Assembly (NCBI RefSeq): GCF_963422355.1
Contig: NC_085094.1
Coordinates: 2,310,649-2,374,648 of the forward strand
From: Corticium candelabrum
Lineage: Eukaryota; Porifera; Homoscleromorpha; Homosclerophorida; Plakinidae
Length of the DNA: 64,000 nt
Direction: 5' to 3'
In this document: piece by piece, positions 22,781 through 34,418 of the stretch
How positions within the stretch are numbered: position 1 is the stretch's first letter
How the letters are laid out: every line of letters starts with the position of its first letter
The notes under the pieces: model-generated
Told to the model about the DNA's origin: nothing
Database searches by the model: none
What the model saw: only the letters and a program-made list of their open reading frames with translations
Translations under genes and position numbers: made by a program

Positions 22781-23604
22781 AGTGAAACGAAAGGACGTAC
22801 TCCTCGTTCCTGCCTACGAAGGAGTCTCCTCTGACGTCTCCTCTTCTGAGCCCTTTTCTCTAGCTGCAAAACCCTTAGCAGACATTAGGTAGCCACATTG
22901 ACGACGAAACTTACCTGTCATTCTCAAGGCTTCCAGATGAACACTTGGATTGACCTATGGCGCAAGCGCTATCTTAACCGAGTCTAACCAATGCTAACCA
23001 TGGTCTGGAGGTTGGTTACGATAACAAAGCTCTAACCACGTTCTAACCGAAGTTAAGCAAACTTAACCTGTTGGTTCACACTGCTAATGATAACATAACT
23101 TAACAGAAAATTTGCTACGGTTTAGCCAATAGTGTGAAACCGCTCTTAGTGAGACTTTAACTACAAGAATAGTAGCCTAATGCAAGACTACTAATATTTA
23201 AAAAAATCAATCAATCAATAACTTATTAAATCGAACACCCGGTTGTTACTGGAAGCGCCTGATATTGAAAATCCAGTTTCTCAAAACATATATAGCTACT
23301 CGCCCAACATTTTTCTTCCCTCATTAAAATAATCCATTGTAAAATTGCGAAGTGCACATAATGTACGTAATAGAGTATTACGCTTTCCAAATACGGAAGA
23401 ATAGAGCATTGAAATGGAAAAAAGGGGGTCGGTTATGTTGCAACATTGAGGAGAACCTTACAAGAGAGGTTGCTTTATTGAGGCCATGCACTGATTGAAA
23501 GCGAAAGTGTAGATTTGGCTTATGTATAGAGTACTTAGTAGTCAGATCAGATATATTTGTAGTTCTTTGTAAATGCGTAAAATTCACGTGACCATTACCA
23601 ATAA
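22781..23604. other. Intergenic sequence with a GTTAACC-rich stretch
   Basis: At 22970-23150 many GGTTA/TAACC and AACTTAAC motifs occur in both orientations, between TCTTAACCGAGTC and GAAACCGCTCTTA. This looks like a MITE with subterminal repeats. Nothing else was recognised. Confidence 0.4.
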
Positions 23605-24290
23605 GTCGTGTCCCACAAGGTTTGTAGCGAGTTTGGACTTTCACTGTTGACGGTGTATCTTTCGTTGTAGTTGGTGTTTCCTCGACGGTTGAGTTCGATT
23701 TTCGACCTATTTTTCAAGACAAAAGCTGTGTCCTAGAAGGTTTGTTACAAATTTGGACTTGGACTGTTGACGGTGTATCGTTCGTTGTATTCGGTCTTTC
23801 TACGACGGTGTTGTGGGTTTTTCTAAATACTATCTCAGTAATAAGTCGTGTCCCACAAGGTTTGTTGCAAGTTGGAACTTGGACTATTGACGGTGTATCG
23901 ATTGTAGTATTTGGTGTTTCCTCGAGAGCTTGGTGGGTTTTTCGACCTATTATCTCAGTAATAAGTCATGTCCTACAAGGTTTGTTGCAAGTTGGAACTT
24001 GGACAATTGAAGGTGTATCGTCAATTGCATTTGATCTTTTTCGAGACATCAGAGATAGAAACACCAGTGATGGAGGCATCAGTGATAGAGACAGCAATGA
24101 TAGAGACATCAATGATATTGGTATCAGTGATAGAGACATCGGTGATGGAGACAGAAGTGACAGATACTGCAGAAATAGAGAAAGCCGATATGAAGACCGC
24201 AGAAATAGTCGTGTCCTACAAGGTTTGTCGCAGACTTGGACTTGGACTGTTGACGGTATATCGCGCGTATTTGATCTTTTTTGAGACAGC
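23605..24290. repeat. 120-bp minisatellite, four units plus a displaced fifth
   Basis: Units begin at 23605, 23725, 23845 and 23965, exactly 120 bases apart, each starting with a TGTCC(C/T)A(C/G)AAGGTTTGT stretch. A fifth copy begins about 24207 after an insertion of the 15-bp repeat. Because 120 is divisible by 3, the array stays open in frame (repeat peptide with TWTVDGVS), but nothing supports translation. Confidence 0.9.
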
Positions 24291-25025
24291 AGAGATAGAA
24301 AAACCAGTGATAGAAACATCAGTAATAGAGACGACAGTGATAGAAACACCAGTGATAGAAGCATCAGCAATAGAGGAAACAGTGATAGAGACATCAGTGA
24401 TAGAGACACAAGAAATAGAGACAGCCGACATAGAGGCAGCAGAAATAGAGGCAGCAGTGATAGAAACAGCAGTGATGGAGGATTGCAGAAATAGAGACAG
24501 CAGATATATAGAGCAGCAGAAATGGAGGTAGCAGTAATAGAGACAGCAAAGATACTGACGGCAGTGATAGAGTCAGCTAAGATAGATGCAGCAGTAATAG
24601 AAACAGCAAGAATTCAGACAGCAGGGACATCAGGTATAGAGCCAGCAGAGACGAAACGAGCAAAGACAGAGACAGCAGAGCCAGAGACAGCAGAGATAGA
24701 GACAGCAAAGATAGAAAGTGATAGAGACCTCAGAAAAAGGACCAGCAAAGATGAAGAGAGCAGAGATACAGACAGCAGTGATAGAGACAGTAAAGATAGA
24801 GGCAACAGCAATAAACGGCAAGAATAAAGACAGCAGATGCAGAAGAGATAAAGACTGCAGAGACAGAGAAAACAGAGACAGAGAGAGCAGAGACAGAGAG
24901 AGCAAAGAAAGAAAAAGAGCAGACACAGAGAGAGACAAATATTGTCTCAGGGATGGAGGCTAAAACAAGAACTGATATCCAGATAAAGATTGAGAGGAAA
25001 CGGAGACAGAGACAGAGACAAAGTC
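24050..25025. repeat. 15-bp purine-rich minisatellite (GATAGAGACAGCAGT type)
   Basis: More than fifty imperfect units of GATAGA(G/A)ACA(G/T)CAGT run across almost 1 kb and degrade to GACAGAGA towards the right. The 15-bp period encodes pentapeptides (IETSV/IETAE) on the plus strand and Leu/Ser-rich repeats on the minus strand. These frames are treated as repeat artefacts. Confidence 0.9.
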
Positions 25026-27218
25026 GCATTCACGGCAAGCCGTTCGACGTGCGGTGAATTTTCGAGTCAAATCCAGCCATTATCTGCGTGTTAGGTTCAT
25101 TTCGCAACGTAACGTCATTAGAGTAGCTGGACCTCCAAGCCTGGGAGAACAAGCCGCTGAGGTTAGCACATCTTGTCAGCATTCCAAAAAGCGACATCTG
25201 AAGAGCTGTGTGCGTCGCAAAGTCTACTGTAATCGGTTTAAGACTTGCTCGGCAAATCAAACAACGTAAACTAGCTTATCTAGTTACGCGTAACCCTATT
25301 CAGCAAGTCAACTAGTTTAGTAACGCTTGTTAATCTAGCTATCTAAGTTGGCATGTGCATGATTGTGCTTGTTACATTTTGGTTACTGTTTGTGCATTTC
25401 ATTGTGGAAGATATTGCTATTATATCCTAATACAATTTTTGTATTACGCATACGTGTACCATGGACCAAACGCTTCTTCCAGCAACCTCTTGCATGATTC
25501 ATTGAAGCAATAAAGCGGTGCTACTAGAGTTAACTTATAATGCTCATTGCGCCCTTCTGTTATGAGTTTTAATGATAAATTTGTAATATCAAATTGGTTG
25601 TGTGATCAATGGTTTATAGAGATAAAATAGCCACTGATGCGAGTCCTCGAAACCCGTGCGAAGAAGATCGCGCCTTACTCTTGTAAGATATTTCAAACAA
25701 ACTTTCTGTTTCGTTCTCAGTAAACTACATGTCAACTGTGGCTGCCGATCTTGGGTGCATACTGAGTGTTCCGTATCAGCTGGTGAGGGAGACAGTTCCG
25801 ATGTAGACGATGATGGCTCGATCTACATTCATTCCATTTGATCGATGTTTGATATGGACGTCTGACAGAGCACATCGCGTAGTTAAAGTAATTCTGGTCT
25901 ATGCATGCATGGTTAGATGACGTAGCAAGCAAACACCACAGCAGAAAACCAAACAATCAACGCGGTCGTTTATATTAACGAAACGAAATAAGGACGAGAT
26001 CGCGCAGCAATCAATGTATTAGGTAGCAGAAACCGATAACAAGCAGCTGTACCAATACCCAGCTCTCCGGACCATAAAGGTTAAAGAGGCTTGGATAGCG
26101 AGACTACCGTAATGTATAACTCTGTCCCAATTATCGCTAATCGCAACTATTAAATGTTTTCAACACTCTAGAAGTTTAAACTATCAACATAATCGTCGAA
26201 AAACAAATTTGCAAATATAAGTAAACTTTGTAGTTGAGCAGCCCGTTTTTCGCCGAGGCAAATTAATTAGGTTAATTAACGCACATTCCTGCATATCTGT
26301 AATCATACAATTCCGTTATTGGGCAGAGTCAACTGACATAACGAACTACAGACGCTCCAGCTACAGTTCCAGTGCGAATTAAGCCAGAGTTGATCACTAG
26401 ACATAGTTGTTATCGTTTCAAGACGGCGACACAAAGAGAGCACGTTGCAGTTTATTATCAGTTGCTATTCAAATGTGAGAAAAGGCCGCGTACAACAGCT
26501 TATGCTACAGTAATATAATTGTCGCATTCCAGCCTCTCAGACAAATCCGTGTAATGAACACAACTCAATACTCAGGTAATGCACTGCGCACGCTCTCACT
26601 ATACTGGCACTTCATCACACTACCCTTTTCTGTCATATCATGCATAGCTAACATACTAAAACTTAGACTCGACCCAGGCTCTCTAGCTCCGCCCTCGATT
26701 TTTTTCGGATTGTCAATTTTCGACGAAGAGAGAAACTGGTTTCAGACTGTCCATTGATGTCACTAAGTGCACTAATCGTGGCCATTATTGCACCTTGCTA
26801 CCGATATGTACCCATGTTACCAATCTGTTACCGATTTGTGTCAGCGTTCACAACGATGCGGAGTTTATTAGACGTATATTGTTCCAATACTAAAAACGGC
26901 TCCGGGAGCCGACAATTTAATTTGCAAGATTTAAACTAAGCCGCGCCAACCCTACGTGGTGTCAAAGACGTTGCTTGCATGCAAGCACTACTAACACATA
27001 TGTAATCTGCCTCTCGGCCGTTCCTTGTTTAATTAAACCATAGATTGGTGCGGTTTGCTGGAGTGTTATTCATGCACAATAGGTAGTTCAAACAAGCAGG
27101 TAGTTGTAGTGGCTTCCTCTACTGATGATGTTAACGGTTACACGTGATCGGAGGCAATGATCTTACCAGACTTTATTGGCCTAGCAACAAGTGAAGTAGC
27201 TGTAGCTATTTTACTAGT
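25026..27218. other. Intergenic sequence, nothing recognised
   Basis: Short open frames at 25656-25841 and 26554-26757 have no recognisable domain. No tRNA, rRNA or transposon protein was seen. Confidence 0.4.
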
Positions 27219-27220
27219 CT

Positions 27221-27401
27221 CAGGCCCGTAGGAAGCAAATAAAAAGTGGTACGGCCTAACGCACGGTAAAGGGCGTGGCTTTTAATTTAGTGCGCGTTAA
27301 AGTGCGGCCATGGGCGCAGAGAAGGGTCTGGCTAGGCGAGGCTACAAAAAGTGGTGCGGCCATGGCCGCACCAGCCGCACCGGCTCCTACGGCCCTGAGT
27401 C
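27221..27401. mobile_element. Small MITE with TCAGGSCCGTAGGA-type ends
   Basis: The left end, TCAGGCCCGTAGGAAGC, faces the right end, GGCTCCTACGGCCCTGA, as an imperfect inverted repeat of about 17 bases around 180 bp of DNA. Inside, AAAAAGTGGT(A/G)CGGCC appears twice and a GGCCATGGCC palindrome is present. The CAGGGCCGTA-type end resembles hAT elements, but no 8-bp target duplication is clear. Confidence 0.5.
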
Positions 27402-27541
27402 TGAAGTGACAAGCAACATGGAATGGGACGAAATAGCTCGAGAAGACCAATCACACATTTGGCCTACGCGTATGTCAGAGAATGGTGAGCTAATTTCAAC
27501 ATCCAAGTTCTTTCAAAACATTACTTAATTCTGACAATATA

Positions 27542-28168
27542 GAGTCCCGGATCTAATCTCGGTCATTTCCTAATCTCGGTCACTCGTTCTCTACAAAATA
27601 GCCGTGGCGTAACTCAGCTGCTATGCTAGCGTCATAGTGCTACTGGATAGCAACTAGGTAGAGCAGGTTACATCAGCAATCGACGTAACGTCGCTGCTCT
27701 AGAACTCGAAAACCAATCGCACCTATTCTCGGTCACAGAGTATCATATCTCGGTCAGTGCCTGCCATCTCGTTTCCAGAACTCCGTTTGAGACGTAAGTC
27801 ATCTCTATCGATAGGCTCATCCTAGGGCTTTCTTTTTATCAAATTGTTGGTTTTGTCTTGTCCACGTCTACTCTTGCAGACAACGAGGAGGACGGATGAC
27901 TCACAGGACATAATCTCGGTCACCTGATCTCGGGTGATTTCTCCATTTCAGACGAAGATTTGAGGCGTTCTTCTTGGCTAGCGTAATAGTCCTCGCCTCT
28001 AGCTACTATATCTACCGGGTGAAGTCAACGTTCATCGTGTTGTAGCTACGCAGAACGTGAATTGTGAGGGACAAATACTCGGACATCCGGGATCATATCT
28101 CGGTCAGTCGCTCTCATCGCTTTTCTACAATACGGATTGAGACGATAGTTATGTTTATTGAAGGGTTA
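27542..28168 (+). repeat. Left terminal inverted repeat with ATCTCGGTCA iterons
   Basis: This arm is a near-perfect inverse of 32490-33118, ending at GAAGGGTTA. The decamer ATCTCGGTCA (or TTCTCGGTCA) occurs near 27556, 27573, 27726, 27748, 27913 and 28097, and once just beyond the arm at 28262. Iterated motifs in transposon ends usually bind the transposase. Confidence 0.85.
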
Positions 28169-29087
28169 TCTTATGGCTTGCTTTCGCTCGGTTGCTTGGC
28201 TTTGTCGTGCTGGTGGTTTTTGTCACAGAGCTGTGAGAAGTCTAAGTGGTGTGCGGACATTATCTCGGTCACACGCTATTGCACTTTCGTTGGGTTCGAA
28301 AGCTTTCATCTAAGTCGTCTTACTTATATCGGGCATTTCACTTACGGTTACACTGGACTGAGGCTGATTAGGAAAGGTTTTGTATTGAATTATATTTCTA
28401 ACAGATTCTATATCTAGATCTAGCAATAATGACTAGATGATGCAAACCTTAATTAATTAGTTAATTAATTAAGTGTGTTAGTAAGAATTGAGATAAAATT
28501 TTCATTGGTACATCTGGTTTAGTGCTAATTAGCATTAAGTTGAAATAACCTTAAATTTTAGCAAGTAGAACTAAAGTCTTATAACTAGTTTTATAACTAG
28601 CTGGAACTGCAATGGATGCAGCCGGAAGGTTCAGCAGTTTGCTCTGCACAATCACTGTGCCAGGCATGGTGGCAGCTGTAGCAAATGATTCAGTCTTCTG
28701 ATTTGGAATGATTGCATATGTCTAGCTCACATATTGACAGTGCTGGGTCTAGTCTTCCTCCTATTTCAATTGAGATTGATTACGTAGTGAAATGTAACTA
28801 TTGACAATGCAATGACTTACCCCTCTTTTTCTTTGTTTGCCATGTGCCATGCTCTTACACTGCTGATGAACAGGTTCTGCAAAGTGAACAAGAGAATTGC
28901 ACTTTGAAACATATGTTCAGACAAATTGATCAGATCACAAACTTTGCAAGGATTTCTCAGATGGTTTGCATTTTGTTGGCTTTGGTTAGGTGGTTGGCAC
29001 AGGTGCAGATAGTGCTTCTTCTTGCATTGTTTGTTGTTTTGCTGATTTCTCCTTTTCTGTCTAGCTTTCTTCTCTCTCTCTCTCTTC

Positions 29088-30919
29088 TCATCTTTGCTGC
29101 TTCTCTCTAGTACCTTTCTCTTTCTTATGTATCTTCTTTTGGAGTTCTGCTAGATTCTCTTCACTTGTCAGTACTTTGCTTTTGGGAGTTTGGCGGATCT
29201 TTGAAGCTTCTGGTATTGCAGGAAGTTTTACTTCTTGCTCACGGGTTGTAGAAACAAACCGTACTATCAAAGACGTGGTAGCTTGACGAGCTTGAGCAAT
29301 GACTGTCTTATCGGGGTGTGCTTCTTGAACCCATGTGTTATATCGGTCATCGTGAAGCAGGTCGTACCCATTTTCATATCTTGTTTGAAATAATGCCAAC
29401 TCGCTTTCTGTGTAGGAGTCTGTAATCCTCGTCTGCTGTGTTTGAATTTTCAGCTCCATGATTGGATTGGATGTCGTATGTGGATCAAATTGACTGTGAC
29501 TAGACACATTTCCTTGGTCTGTCATTGGATTTTCAGCAAAGAAGGGAAGGTAACTAACTGGTTTTCTCTCTGTTGATTATTTCTCGTCTGAGGTCGTGTT
29601 GCATTCACCTGGTAGAGCAATGGCAAGCTTATTAAAAGGTTGAATTCCTGTTGTTTTGAAGCTTGCCAAGATATTTTTCATTTTCATTCCTCTCATCCAA
29701 GCCAGTCTAAATACCTGACAGAATTGCCCTCGTGTAATTACTTTACCTGGATGCTGTTGCATGTAACTGTGGCATTCTTCGTTCCAGAACTGCTTGACTG
29801 CACCAAAGCACACTCTGTCTAGTGGCTGCATTAGATGGGTGGTGTTTGGTGGTAGGCAGAATATAATGATGTAGTTACTTGCCGCTTGCTTGATTACAGC
29901 AGGGTTATAATGGGAAGAGTGACCATCTAATAGCAGAAGGATTGGACGAGCAGCAGGAATAAACTTTAAAAACAGTTGATTAAACCACCCATCAAACATG
30001 TCACTATCAATCCACGCAGACTCATTTTGGCCATAGCTAGTGCCAGGGACTTCTCCTTCTTTCCAGTCTGGATTTAATCCTTTTCTGTCAAAAATGACCA
30101 TTGGTGGCATAGAATATCCAGCAGCACAGATGCAAGCCATTACAGTTATTTGTGTTTTGCTGCCTGATGTTACAGAGTAGGTATGAGGTTGGCCCTTTCG
30201 GGTGGCAATGTATCGCGGCTTAGGATTTAGGGAAAATCCTGACTCATCACAATTGAATATTTGACCGGGTTTGTTTAAAAGATCATTCTTTGTCAGTGTT
30301 TCATGAAGATGGCCAAAGTACTTGTCTAAAACTGTTGGTGTGGAACTCTGCATTCTTGCCTGCGACAAACTTTCACTTTTCATGCACGTAATTCTTGGGT
30401 GTCGTTGTTTGTAGCCTTTCCACCATCCTCTAGACAGGGTTTTCATTATTCCTTTTTGCTCTAGCATGGCCTGAGCATGAGCCAGTATTTAAGCATTACA
30501 TGAAACAGGATGTAAAGTTTCAAAGACTTTGGTGACTTCTATGTAGTAATAGTCTGAATACCTGTATAACAGTTTGTGTATATCCCACATCTGCACATCC
30601 AAGCACAAACTGCTCTAGAGCTTGCTCTTCCTTATCAGTAAGGTACTTGACTGGTCTTTGAGAAGAGCCGATTAGTATCTTCCCACTTGCGTACGGTTGA
30701 AGTGTAGAATTTGGAAGTTCCGTATTCCATGGCTACTTTCCTGACACTTTTCCCAGTTCGTTTTATTTCATCCACAGCTCGCCGTATATTAGGGTCATAT
30801 TTCCAGTTTTTCTGTGACCGCTCGACTGAAGCTGCTTGCTGTAGTTTGTCGTTTTTCTTGGACTGGATGGTCCTGTTCTTGAGTGGCATCTGGTTGTTCA
30901 CAGACCAAGCCTGTACCAT
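29088..30919 (-). pseudogene. Pogo/Tigger-like (DDE_1) transposase, inactivated
   Basis: Reading down the minus strand: 30919-30670 encodes an N-terminal helix-turn-helix of the psq/CENP-B type (YDPNIRRAVDEIKRTGKSVR) and then loses frame near the recognition helix. About 30650-30560 reads PVKYLTDKEEQALEQFVLG, the start of the CENP-B-type second DNA-binding domain, and ends at a donor. A short intron follows, and the catalytic exon starts near 30473. It carries NCDESG, LLLDGHSSHY and MQPLD, a DDD triad with 35 residues between the second and third Asp. A TAA at 29577-29579 interrupts the frame; the same frame continues to 29088 with a Lys/Glu-rich tail. The frame breaks and the stop mean it is not functional. 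Confidence 0.8.
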
Positions 30920-30964
30920 TGATGATCATTGTAGGTATGAAGCAGATCTTCTCACTGGACAACA

Positions 30965-31720
30965 AACTGGAGAACTGGTAGCGTGTGATATGAGGAATTC
31001 TTTTACTACATTAGCTCTTTGCTATGTATTAGGAGTGTATGAGAGATCTAAACTTTTACAGGTGAGGTGTATATGTCTGGTGTTTACTCACTTAGTTGTT
31101 TGACACTTGACAGTATTTAGTTAACACAAGTTGTAGCCCTGATTGTCTAATTCAAGACATTGTGTGATCTGGGGATTATTTCGTACTATATTAGCTGTTT
31201 GCCAGGTACTGCAGGTGTATGAGAAACTTTACAAGTGTATGCCAGGTGACAACATTTTTCTTGCTTGACAACACTGGACAGTAGTTTATTGAACACATTT
31301 AGCTCAGCTTGTCTACTCTTACTGGTAGTGTGTGATCTGGGGAATATTTTGTGTTACACTGTACATTAGCCTTTTGTCAAGGATTGCAGGTGTATGAGAA
31401 ACTTTTACAGATGTATCCCAGTTGACAACACCTGACAGTAGTTTTTGAACGCATGTAACTCAGCTTATGTACCCTTACTGGTAGTGTGTGATCTGGGGAC
31501 TTTTTGTACTGCATTAACCTTTTGCCAGGTACTTGCAGGTGTATCGGATGTATGCCAGTTGCAACACCTCACAGTAGTTTTGTGGACACAAGTTTAGTTA
31601 ACGTAGCTCAGATTGTCTAATTTCTGGCAGTATGTGATTTGGGAGCTCTTTAGCACTGTATTATCACCTTTTGTTTGCCAGGTACTGCAAATGTACAGGT
31701 GTATGGCAGGTGACTTGATG
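30965..31720. repeat. Tandem repeat of about 155-190 bp inside the transposon, five units
   Basis: Units share GGTAG(C/T)GTGTGATCTGGGGA, TTTGCCAGGTACTGCAGGTGTATGAGAAACTTT and ACACCTGACAGTAGTTTTTG, starting near 30975, 31165, 31325, 31480 and 31630. The array lies between the transposase start and the right terminal repeat, an unusual place for subterminal repeats. Confidence 0.75.
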
Positions 31721-32489
31721 TTTCCAGCATTTTCAATTCTTGGTAGTTATTGAAAAATAGAGTGATGTAATGGCATATGTTGTTATACATATACATTGAT
31801 TTCCTTTTGGTACTGCGCATACGGAATATCACAAGATGCGCTTTCAGCTTGCCAGATCTCTGCATTAAACTGCAATCTTGTCTAAAATGTAAAATTTGTC
31901 TACATTTAATACATTACTGCTGTTGATTTAGACAGAACAGCATATCAGGTACTTTCACCAGACTGCAGCTGATTATGATTCTGTCTCACAACCTTATAAC
32001 TGCAATATGAGAAGCCTTGCTCTCTTTAGTCACAACTGTCAACTTCTCCTAGAGCTCTTAACTTAAAATTACCTAGATCTGGTAAGGAGCAATTAATTCT
32101 CCTAAATAAAATCAGCATCCCATCCAGGTTAAAGAATTATTATATCAGCCAAGAAAAATAAAAACAGGTAGGAAAACTGTCGTAATTGCCACGAAATGTG
32201 GAAATTCAAAGTCATCTATTTGTAACATTGACACGTACAGTTGCAGCCTAGATGTGCAACGCTTGCCAAAGTGTAGTTTGACAAACACATTCTTGACAAT
32301 AAAGCTCTAGAAGAACAGTACACTACAAATTGCACCACACATGCTACTCAGAGATTCATATTCACGCGTCTGTTCTCAAAATAAAGTGTCCGAGATTATG
32401 TCTCGTACGACGACACCTTTCTCACTGACCTGAGACAGTAAACATAGAAGAGACAAAACTGGCTATTCAATGGCAGAAACCCGAAATGC

Positions 32490-33118
32490 TAACCTTTCAA
32501 TAAACATAACTATCGTCTCAATCCGTATTGTAGAAAAGCGATGAGAGCGACTGACCGAGATATGATCCCGGATGTCCGAGTATTTGTCCCTCACAATTCA
32601 CGTTCTGCCGTAGCTACAACACGATGAACGTTGACTTCACCCGGTAGATATAGTAGCTAGAGGCGAGGACTATTACGTTAGCCAAGAAGAACGCCTCAAA
32701 TCTTCGTCTGAAATGGAGAAATCACCCGAGATCAGGTGACCGAGATTATGTCCTGTGAGTCATCCGTCCTCCTCGTTGTCTGCAAAAGTAGACGTGGACA
32801 AGGCAAAATCAACAATTTGATAAAGAGAAAGCCCTAGGATGAGCCTATCGATAGAGATGACTTACGTCTCAAACGGAGTTCTGGAAACGAGATGGCAGGC
32901 ACTGACCGAGATATGATACTCTGTGACCGAGAATAGGTGCGATTGGTTTTCGAGTTCTAGAGCAGCGACGTTACGTCGATTGCTGATGTAACCTGCTCTA
33001 CCTAGTTGCTATCCAGTAGGACTATGACGCTAGCATAGCAGCTGAGTTACGCCACGGCCTAGTTTGTAGAGAACGAGTGACCGAGATTAGGAAATGACCG
33101 AGACTAGATCCGTGACTC
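32490..33118 (-). repeat. Right terminal inverted repeat
   Basis: Mirror image of the left arm. TGACCGAGAT is the same iteron read on this strand, near 32548, 32740, 32902, 32927, 33080 and 33097. The two arms differ at only scattered positions, so they have diverged little since insertion. Confidence 0.85.
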
Positions 33119-33120
33119 TA

Positions 33121-33479
33121 CATGCAGGTTTACAGAAAACTACGAGACAGGCAACGAGACATATAGTGTTACAATTACGAATATTATGGAAAGGAATTAC
33201 GTGTTCAGCTATAGGAAAGGATCGCACACTAAAGATTCTTGATACTTTAATTAATATATTATCTGATATTTAAGTTTATGCGTTTTTATGTGTTCGTGTG
33301 TTTGAGTGAGTGATATCGCTGTGTAACGCATTATTATCGTTGTACTGATATTTTGTGTTGCTAACTTTTTAACTAAAGTACTGGCGAGAGCGGTTTTTGG
33401 TTTGAGGAAGTACGTGATATAAAGATGTTCTACGCGTTTAGTGACATATTGGCACTGTTCATATTACACAATATGAATC
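33121..33479. other. Intergenic sequence, nothing recognised
   Basis: AT-rich DNA between the transposon and the first LINE fragment. Confidence 0.4.
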
Positions 33480-33480
33480 T

Positions 33481-33483
<3 letters not shown>

Positions 33484-33527
<44 letters not shown>
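33484..33527. repeat. (TA)n microsatellite
   Basis: Pure TA run directly before the LINE fragment at 33530. Another TA run follows that fragment's poly(A), so the LINE seems to have inserted into a TA tract. Confidence 0.95.
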
Positions 33528-33529
<2 letters not shown>

Positions 33530-33530
<1 letters not shown>

Positions 33531-34232
33531 AGCCTGGCCATGTCCCCGCGTGAATTCGTGACTGCTTTGCGTTTGCGCTTAGGAGTTCCAGTGTTTTCAC
33601 CTCCCCCACGTTCAATTCGCTGTGTCTGTGGCCATATTTTAGATGTCTTTGGCGACCACGCACTTGGCTGTAGCAGCTCTCTGCGAATCAGACGACATGA
33701 CGCCTTATGTGACACCGTCTATCACTGGTTGCTTGTGGATAATTCTGGGGTACGAAGAGAGCAGCGGTGTTCTTCTCAATCCATGGACAGACCAGGTGAT
33801 GTTTTTCATCCCGACTTCTCTAACGGAAAGGCTGCTTATTTTGATATCTCAGTGCGAAATTCATTTTCTCCCTCACATGTCATCAATGCAGCTGTAAAGG
33901 CTGGTGCTGCTGCTCAAGCTGGGGAAATGGAGAAAGACGAACGCCACGACTCAAATGTTTCCTCGTATGGTTGCTTGTTCTATCCTTTGGTTGTTGAGTC
34001 ATATGGAGTCTGGTCAGAACATAGTCTTAAACTGCTGAAGTCTATTGCCAAGAAGTCTACTCTGTCTACAGGTCACAGTTTCAGCCGAGCTATTACTAAC
34101 CTTCATGAACAACTGTCTGTGAAACTGTGGCAATACAACTCTCGCATGATAACTGAACATCTAGATGTTTTGTCTGTAGCAAGTGTTTGTTGTGGTGTTT
34201 TTCAGTAGTGTTCCGTCCATTGGGCGGTTATA

Positions 34233-34275
<43 letters not shown>

Positions 34276-34282
34276 AAAAAAA

Positions 34283-34300
<18 letters not shown>
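33530..34300 (+). mobile_element. LINE 3' fragment: zinc-knuckle plus nuclease-like C-terminus and poly(A) tail
   Basis: Frame 33540-34208 is open for 222 codons and ends in a stop. It holds RCVCGHILDVFGDHALGC, a Cys/His zinc motif, then RRHDALCDTVYHWL, then RPGDVFHPDF and AYFDISVRN. The order C-x-C, H, C, RHD, PD, D is that of the C-terminal restriction-like endonuclease region of R2/R4-type non-LTR retrotransposons, as also found downstream of many reverse transcriptases. A 25-base 3' leader leads into 34237-34300, almost pure A. The copy is strongly 5'-truncated, with no reverse transcriptase present, which is typical of LINE insertion. The frame is intact, so insertion may be recent. Confidence 0.7.
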
Positions 34301-34334
<34 letters not shown>

Positions 34335-34355
34335 AGTGACACCCATATATGTATG

Positions 34356-34414
<59 letters not shown>
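34301..34414. repeat. (TA)n tract with GTATGTATG interruption
   Basis: Two TA runs are separated by TTTGAGTGACACCCATATATGTATGTATG. They lie between the poly(A) of one LINE and the start of the next. Confidence 0.9.

Positions 34415-34418
<4 letters not shown>

Larger units (their letters stand above)
27542..33118 (-). mobile_element. Pogo/Tigger-like DNA transposon with long terminal inverted repeats (5,577 bp)
   Basis: The element is flanked by TA on both sides (27540-27541 and 33119-33120), the target duplication of the Tc1/mariner/pogo superfamily. Terminal inverted repeats of about 625 bp (27542-28168 and 32490-33118) begin GAGTC(C/A)CGGATCTA. Between them lie a minus-strand DDE transposase with an in-frame stop and frameshifts, and a five-unit tandem repeat. 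The copy is complete at both ends but cannot make an intact transposase. Inverted repeats this long are unusual for pogo elements, whose ends are typically a few tens of bases. Confidence 0.85.

Noticed and set aside
23605..25025. CRISPR-like array
   Set aside because: Units are contiguous tandem repeats without unique spacers, in animal DNA.
24216..25029. Long Leu/Ser-rich and IETSV-type frames on both strands
   Set aside because: They follow the 15-bp repeat in every frame, with no start context, splice sites or domain.
26554..26939. Short frames with hydrophobic stretches
   Set aside because: No domain, no splice support, and composition fits chance AT-rich sequence.
29640..31103. Plus-strand frames over the pogo transposase
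   Set aside because: Shadows of the minus-strand transposase, which has the catalytic and DNA-binding motifs.
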